NCBI GenBank assembly: GCA_023140455.1
Contig: JAGLLQ010000081.1
Span: forward strand, 1 to 8,118
Source of the DNA: Desulfobacteraceae bacterium
Lineage (GTDB): Bacteria; Desulfobacterota; Desulfobacteria; Desulfobacterales; Desulfobacteraceae
DNA: 8,118 nt
Direction of reading: 5' to 3'
Shown: piece after piece, positions 5,025-8,118 of the stretch
Numbering within the stretch: position 1 is the first letter of the stretch
How the letters are laid out: each line of letters opens with the position of its first letter
Program-made: the position numbers and the translations under genes
Notes under the pieces: model-generated
Databases searched by the model: none
What the model was told of the DNA's origin: nothing
The model's input: only the letters and a program-made list of their open reading frames with translations

Positions 5025-6077
5025 TTAATGTGGGTTTTTCCACTCAATGTTAACCGGTCGTTTTTCAGCCAGAAGCCATATTGAGCAGCCTTTAGTAATC
5101 GAAGTATCCTTGGAAGGATTGACTGAGACTTCTCCGTCTAAAGTTTTAAGTGCAAAGGTTAGATAATTATATTTCTCTTTCAGATATAGATGCAAATCCC
5201 ACCATTGCCAATCTGATTTATCCTTTGACATACTGTTTGAGCCATCTGGGATTGTCACAAAATAAATTTCTTCTGCTTTATCATTTGTCATTAAAATTTG
5301 CATAGGGATATGTACTTTGTCCTGTACTGCCTGAACAATCATTTCTGCGGTCATTTGCATGATTACTTCAAAGTCACCCGGAACACTTGTGAAAGTTTCA
5401 AAAGATTCACTGGAGAGGCATTCTACTGTAACTTCGCAGGCTTCTTTTTTTAATTTAAGAGTATTAATAAGAGCAAAAAGACTGTTTTCATCTTTTCCTG
5501 TATGTATTATGACACGGTCTGCAAGCTTTAAGTTTGCCTTGTCAAGAGTGTCTTTTAACTCAGGCCCCCCTTTTATAAAAAAAACATCTTCTATATCAGG
5601 CATTGGATGCCTTTCAATGTCTGCCACAATCACAATATCTCTTTTATCTCTATTTTCATCAATCTGCATTTGTTCTACCAGTTGCCTTGTTTCATTTGTA
5701 GACCCCAGCAGCACAATATGATTTTCTCCTGTAAATCTTTTTTCACCGTACATTAGTTTATCTCTCCTATCTATTAATATTGATGCAAGGTAGGTAATAA
5801 AGCCTGCTCCAAGGCCAATGCCTATAAACATAGGAAGTATTACCGCCAGAATTTTTCCTGATACTGAAACCGGATAAATATCACCATATCCAACAGTTGT
5901 GCTTGTTACAATGCTCCACCAGAGAGCATTCCATAAGTTTTTCAATGCAGTTCCGGGAGGCTCCACCAGGGATACAAGCAGGCTTGAAACAAACAGGAGC
6001 AAAAGATAAGCAAGAATAAGAGCAAGCCCTTTTCTTTTTCCCCCTGCTCTTATAAGTCTTTTAAAAAAATTAATCAT
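5025..6077 (-). CDS. Two-helix potassium channel with RCK-like (TrkA-N) domain
   Basis: 350 residues. TM1 is about 17-38, the pore helix about 47-59, and the selectivity filter is TTVGYGD at 60-66, the canonical K+ filter. TM2 is about 75-103. From residue 119 a cytoplasmic Rossmann-like RCK domain starts (HIVLLGSTNETR), but the usual GxGxxG nucleotide loop is changed: the second and third glycines are threonines (T127, T130). The remaining 200 residues keep the RCK pattern of alternating strands and helices, including ADRVIIHTGKDENSLFALIN. It should be a tetrameric inner-membrane K+ channel. It follows the spermidine-synthase gene by 31 bp and is followed immediately by the PAP2 gene, so the three are probably co-transcribed. 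Confidence 0.92.
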   Translation of the reverse strand: MINFFKRLIRAGGKRKGLALILAYLLLLFVSSLLVSLVEPPGTALKNLWNALWWSIVTSTTVGYGDIYPVSVSGKILAVILPMFIGIGLGAGFITYLASILIDRRDKLMYGEKRFTGENHIVLLGSTNETRQLVEQMQIDENRDKRDIVIVADIERHPMPDIEDVFFIKGGPELKDTLDKANLKLADRVIIHTGKDENSLFALINTLKLKKEACEVTVECLSSESFETFTSVPGDFEVIMQMTAEMIVQAVQDKVHIPMQILMTNDKAEEIYFVTIPDGSNSMSKDKSDWQWWDLHLYLKEKYNYLTFALKTLDGEVSVNPSKDTSITKGCSIWLLAEKRPVNIEWKNPH

Positions 6078-6108
6078 GCCTAATTCTTTGTTTTTTCACC
6101 AGATCTTA

Positions 6109-7776
6109 TTAATATTGCCAGCATTCATGGGTATATATTGAAAGAAGAATCGGGTTTATTATTGTATTTATATCATTTCTATCACTTTTTAACAGGTTTT
6201 TTCCAAATTTAAGCTCAGCTTTAAAAACCTCTTCTGTTAGAAACAGTGTTTTGACAGGGATTTTTATTTTGTCTATTTTATTGAATATCTGACTTTTTTT
6301 GATCCCTGGCTGCCATGCAATATACCAGCCCCAATCACCAAAACTTGGAACATTTTCATGGAATGGTAATATGGAAAAGCCTGCACTTTCGATAGTTCTG
6401 CCAATGCAGAGAAAACTCTCTTTTGCAAAATAGGGTGATGTTGCCTGAACAACCATTATCCCATTCATGGAAAGATGGCGTTTTGCTTTTGTGTAGAATA
6501 CCTTTGAATAAAGCTTTGTAAGTTCCGGAGATGAGGGGTCTGGCATATCTACAATAATCACATCCCAGAATCCTGGTATTTTTTCAAGAAATTTATCAGC
6601 ATCAACATTCATTATATTGACGTCAGCTACTTTGACAGTTTCTTTTTGTTTGTTTTTTGTGAATGGCTCCTTTTCCATGAATATTTCTTTTACATCCCCT
6701 GGGGCTATGCCATCAAGATTTTGCTTTATAACCCGTGCATCCATAAAAGCATTGTTGTTTATCTTTATTAATTGAGGGTGTTCCATGGCAAGCTGAGTCA
6801 TTTTAGGATCAAGGTCTACAAGCAGAACCTGCTCAACATCTTTATATTTTAGTACTTCTCTTAATGCACATCCATCTCCGCCGCCAAGTATAAGAATTTT
6901 TTTTCTCTGGGGCACAAGATTCATGGCAGGGTGCACAAGAGGTTCATGGTATCTTGCTTCATCAAGACTGCACAATTGAAGGTTCCCGTTAAGGAAAAGC
7001 CGTGTTTCATTCAAAGGTTTGTAATGGGTCATTACAATATGCTGATATTGGGTGGTCTGGGTATGAATGACCGGGTCATCATAAAGAGGCTGCTGAATTT
7101 TAATATTCCATTGATCGCTTTTGGCATACCCATAGCTGATGAAAACAATGGTTAAAAGCATTATTACTGCCGGGATTTTGCTTTTTATAAGTTTTTTTGA
7201 ATAAAAATAGACATAAGTTACAAAGGCAAGCAGAAAATTTATAAGGGCTGTAAGGAAAGCAGCTTTTGTTATAGGAAAAAACCTTAAGATAATATAAACA
7301 AAGATTAAAGCGCCAAGAAGGCTCCCTAAGTAATCAGCACTTAAGATATTTCCCACATTTGTTTTAAGCTCTTTTGTATAATCATTATTTATTCTGATAA
7401 TAATGGGAATCTCAAGTCCGATCATAATGCCAATAAAGCTTACAAAAAAGTAAAGAACCAGAATATAATGGGAAGTCAGGCTGTATGAATAATAGGTCAG
7501 AGTTGGAGAAAAACCACCAACAAGTGCAAGCCCTGTTTCAACTGCAATAAACATGTAAATTAAGTATTTTTTCTTTATATGAACCTGTAAAAGACTTGCA
7601 AGACCCATCCAGAAAAGCATGAGGCCGATAACCACAGCCCATTGTTCAAATGAATTTCCAAGAATCATGGAGGCAATACTTGCCTGGATATATTCTAAGA
7701 TTATACCACAGGCACCGCTTGCAAAAATACATCCGCAAAGAAGCAAAGATGCAAAATTGAGTTTTAATCTCTGCAT
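6109..7776 (-). CDS. Multi-pass membrane protein fused to a spermidine-synthase domain
   Basis: 555 residues. About seven hydrophobic segments fill residues 8-215. The C-terminal half is a spermidine-synthase fold: YQHI (244-247), LFLNGNLQL (260-268), DEARYHEPLVHPAM (272-285), the SAM-binding loop ILGGGDG (296-302), VDLDP (320-324) and the catalytic-type loop DMPDP (410-414), where Asp410 aligns with the catalytic aspartate. This suggests aminopropyl transfer from decarboxylated SAM to a polyamine, tethered to the inner membrane. The LDG motif reads LNG here. About 35 charged residues (about 352-388) appear inserted before the NVDA strand. There is no visible ribosome binding site, and the start lies 15 bp after the DUF350 stop, so translation may be coupled. 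Confidence 0.9.
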   Translation of the reverse strand: MQRLKLNFASLLLCGCIFASGACGIILEYIQASIASMILGNSFEQWAVVIGLMLFWMGLASLLQVHIKKKYLIYMFIAVETGLALVGGFSPTLTYYSYSLTSHYILVLYFFVSFIGIMIGLEIPIIIRINNDYTKELKTNVGNILSADYLGSLLGALIFVYIILRFFPITKAAFLTALINFLLAFVTYVYFYSKKLIKSKIPAVIMLLTIVFISYGYAKSDQWNIKIQQPLYDDPVIHTQTTQYQHIVMTHYKPLNETRLFLNGNLQLCSLDEARYHEPLVHPAMNLVPQRKKILILGGGDGCALREVLKYKDVEQVLLVDLDPKMTQLAMEHPQLIKINNNAFMDARVIKQNLDGIAPGDVKEIFMEKEPFTKNKQKETVKVADVNIMNVDADKFLEKIPGFWDVIIVDMPDPSSPELTKLYSKVFYTKAKRHLSMNGIMVVQATSPYFAKESFLCIGRTIESAGFSILPFHENVPSFGDWGWYIAWQPGIKKSQIFNKIDKIKIPVKTLFLTEEVFKAELKFGKNLLKSDRNDINTIINPILLSIYTHECWQY

Positions 7777-7791
7777 TGGGGGAATTTATAT

Positions 7792-8118
7792 TTACATTGA
7801 AAAAGCAATTATTATAGCAATAGCAATTATTGCACTTTCAGCTACAAGTAATGCTGCAACGTTTTTATCTTCTGTTATCTCAACAGCAATTTTTGTTGTT
7901 GGAAGGAGAATTTTGTCTATAACAGCCCGGAAAACCAATAACATTATTATGCCGTATAAGGCATATATTCCAAAGTTCACAATATCAATGCCCCAGCCTA
8001 TAGAAGGTCCTTCAATGCTGGCTCTTAGAATAATCCCGAGTGCAACAAGAATGCCGCCAAGACCAATGCCTGCAGCAAGATTACTGTTTTTAATTTCATC
8101 TCTTACATTAAAAGGAGT
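7792..8118 (-). CDS. DUF350 (YjfL-like) membrane protein, N-terminus beyond the window
   Basis: The frame is open to the window edge and gives 108 residues plus TAA; a GTG at 7978-7980 is internal, not the start. Three hydrophobic segments are visible (about 13-32, 46-64 and 85-107). Two similar blocks, DEIKNSNLAAGIGLGG and ITEDKNVAALLVAESA, each an acidic or polar turn followed by N-x-AA and a helix, match the internally duplicated DUF350 fold. The family is an inner-membrane protein of unknown function (E. coli YjfL). It is the first visible gene of the run DUF350, spermidine synthase, K+ channel, PAP2. The missing part is probably only one helix, since family members are about 130-140 residues. 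Confidence 0.85.
   Translation of the reverse strand, partial: TPFNVRDEIKNSNLAAGIGLGGILVALGIILRASIEGPSIGWGIDIVNFGIYALYGIIMLLVFRAVIDKILLPTTKIAVEITEDKNVAALLVAESAIIAIAIIIAFSM

Noticed and set aside
5359..5721. 120-codon plus-strand frame opposite the channel gene
   Set aside because: Serine-rich antisense translation typical of shadow frames; the channel reading has the TVGYGD filter and RCK pattern.
1..8118. CRISPR arrays, tRNA or rRNA genes, insertion sequences
   Set aside because: No regularly spaced direct repeats, cloverleaf structures, transposase motifs or terminal inverted repeats with target duplications were seen by eye.

Overview
The window looks like chromosomal DNA from an AT-rich Gram-negative anaerobe. 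The gene content fits Desulfobacterota (Desulfobacterales-like): a reductive-dehalogenase-like Fe-S protein, a membrane-fused spermidine synthase with a DUF350 protein and a K+ channel, and a possible integron-type cassette region. This placement is inferred from gene content and style, not from a phylogenetic marker.

Left part, plus strand (1-2079). A truncated reading frame (1-72) is followed by a hairpin-forming element (91-217), the yefM-yoeB toxin-antitoxin operon (323-825), and a second hairpin-forming element (830-956). The two elements share a 22-nt block, have long imperfect inverted arms and end in GTT-containing right boxes. I read them as attC-like recombination sites, so yefM-yoeB would be an integron gene cassette with its own promoter and a TGTACA operator. 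After the second element come a GNAT acetyltransferase, which appears to start at an ATA codon, and a PaaI-like hotdog thioesterase. No attC-like element follows them, so the cassette array probably ends here. The thioesterase converges on the minus-strand genes with only 5 bp between stop codons.

Middle part, minus strand (2085-4265). A two-gene unit encodes a membrane-anchored reductive-dehalogenase-like corrinoid/4Fe-4S protein and, directly abutting it, a FadR-type (GntR/FCD) regulator. A near-perfect palindrome (12-bp arms, 3-bp centre) with a GGT-N3-ACC core lies 54 bp upstream of the first gene. It matches the usual layout of a FadR-family operator, suggesting autoregulation.

Right part, minus strand (4283-8118). 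A compact run encodes, in transcription order, a DUF350 (YjfL-like) membrane protein cut by the window edge, a multi-pass membrane protein fused to a spermidine-synthase domain, a two-helix K+ channel with an RCK-like cytoplasmic domain, and a PAP2 phosphatase. Short gaps indicate one operon. DUF350, spermine synthase and K+ channel genes are known from PspA/YjfJ-type envelope-stress neighbourhoods, so the operon is probably an envelope or membrane-potential stress module whose remaining genes lie beyond position 8118.
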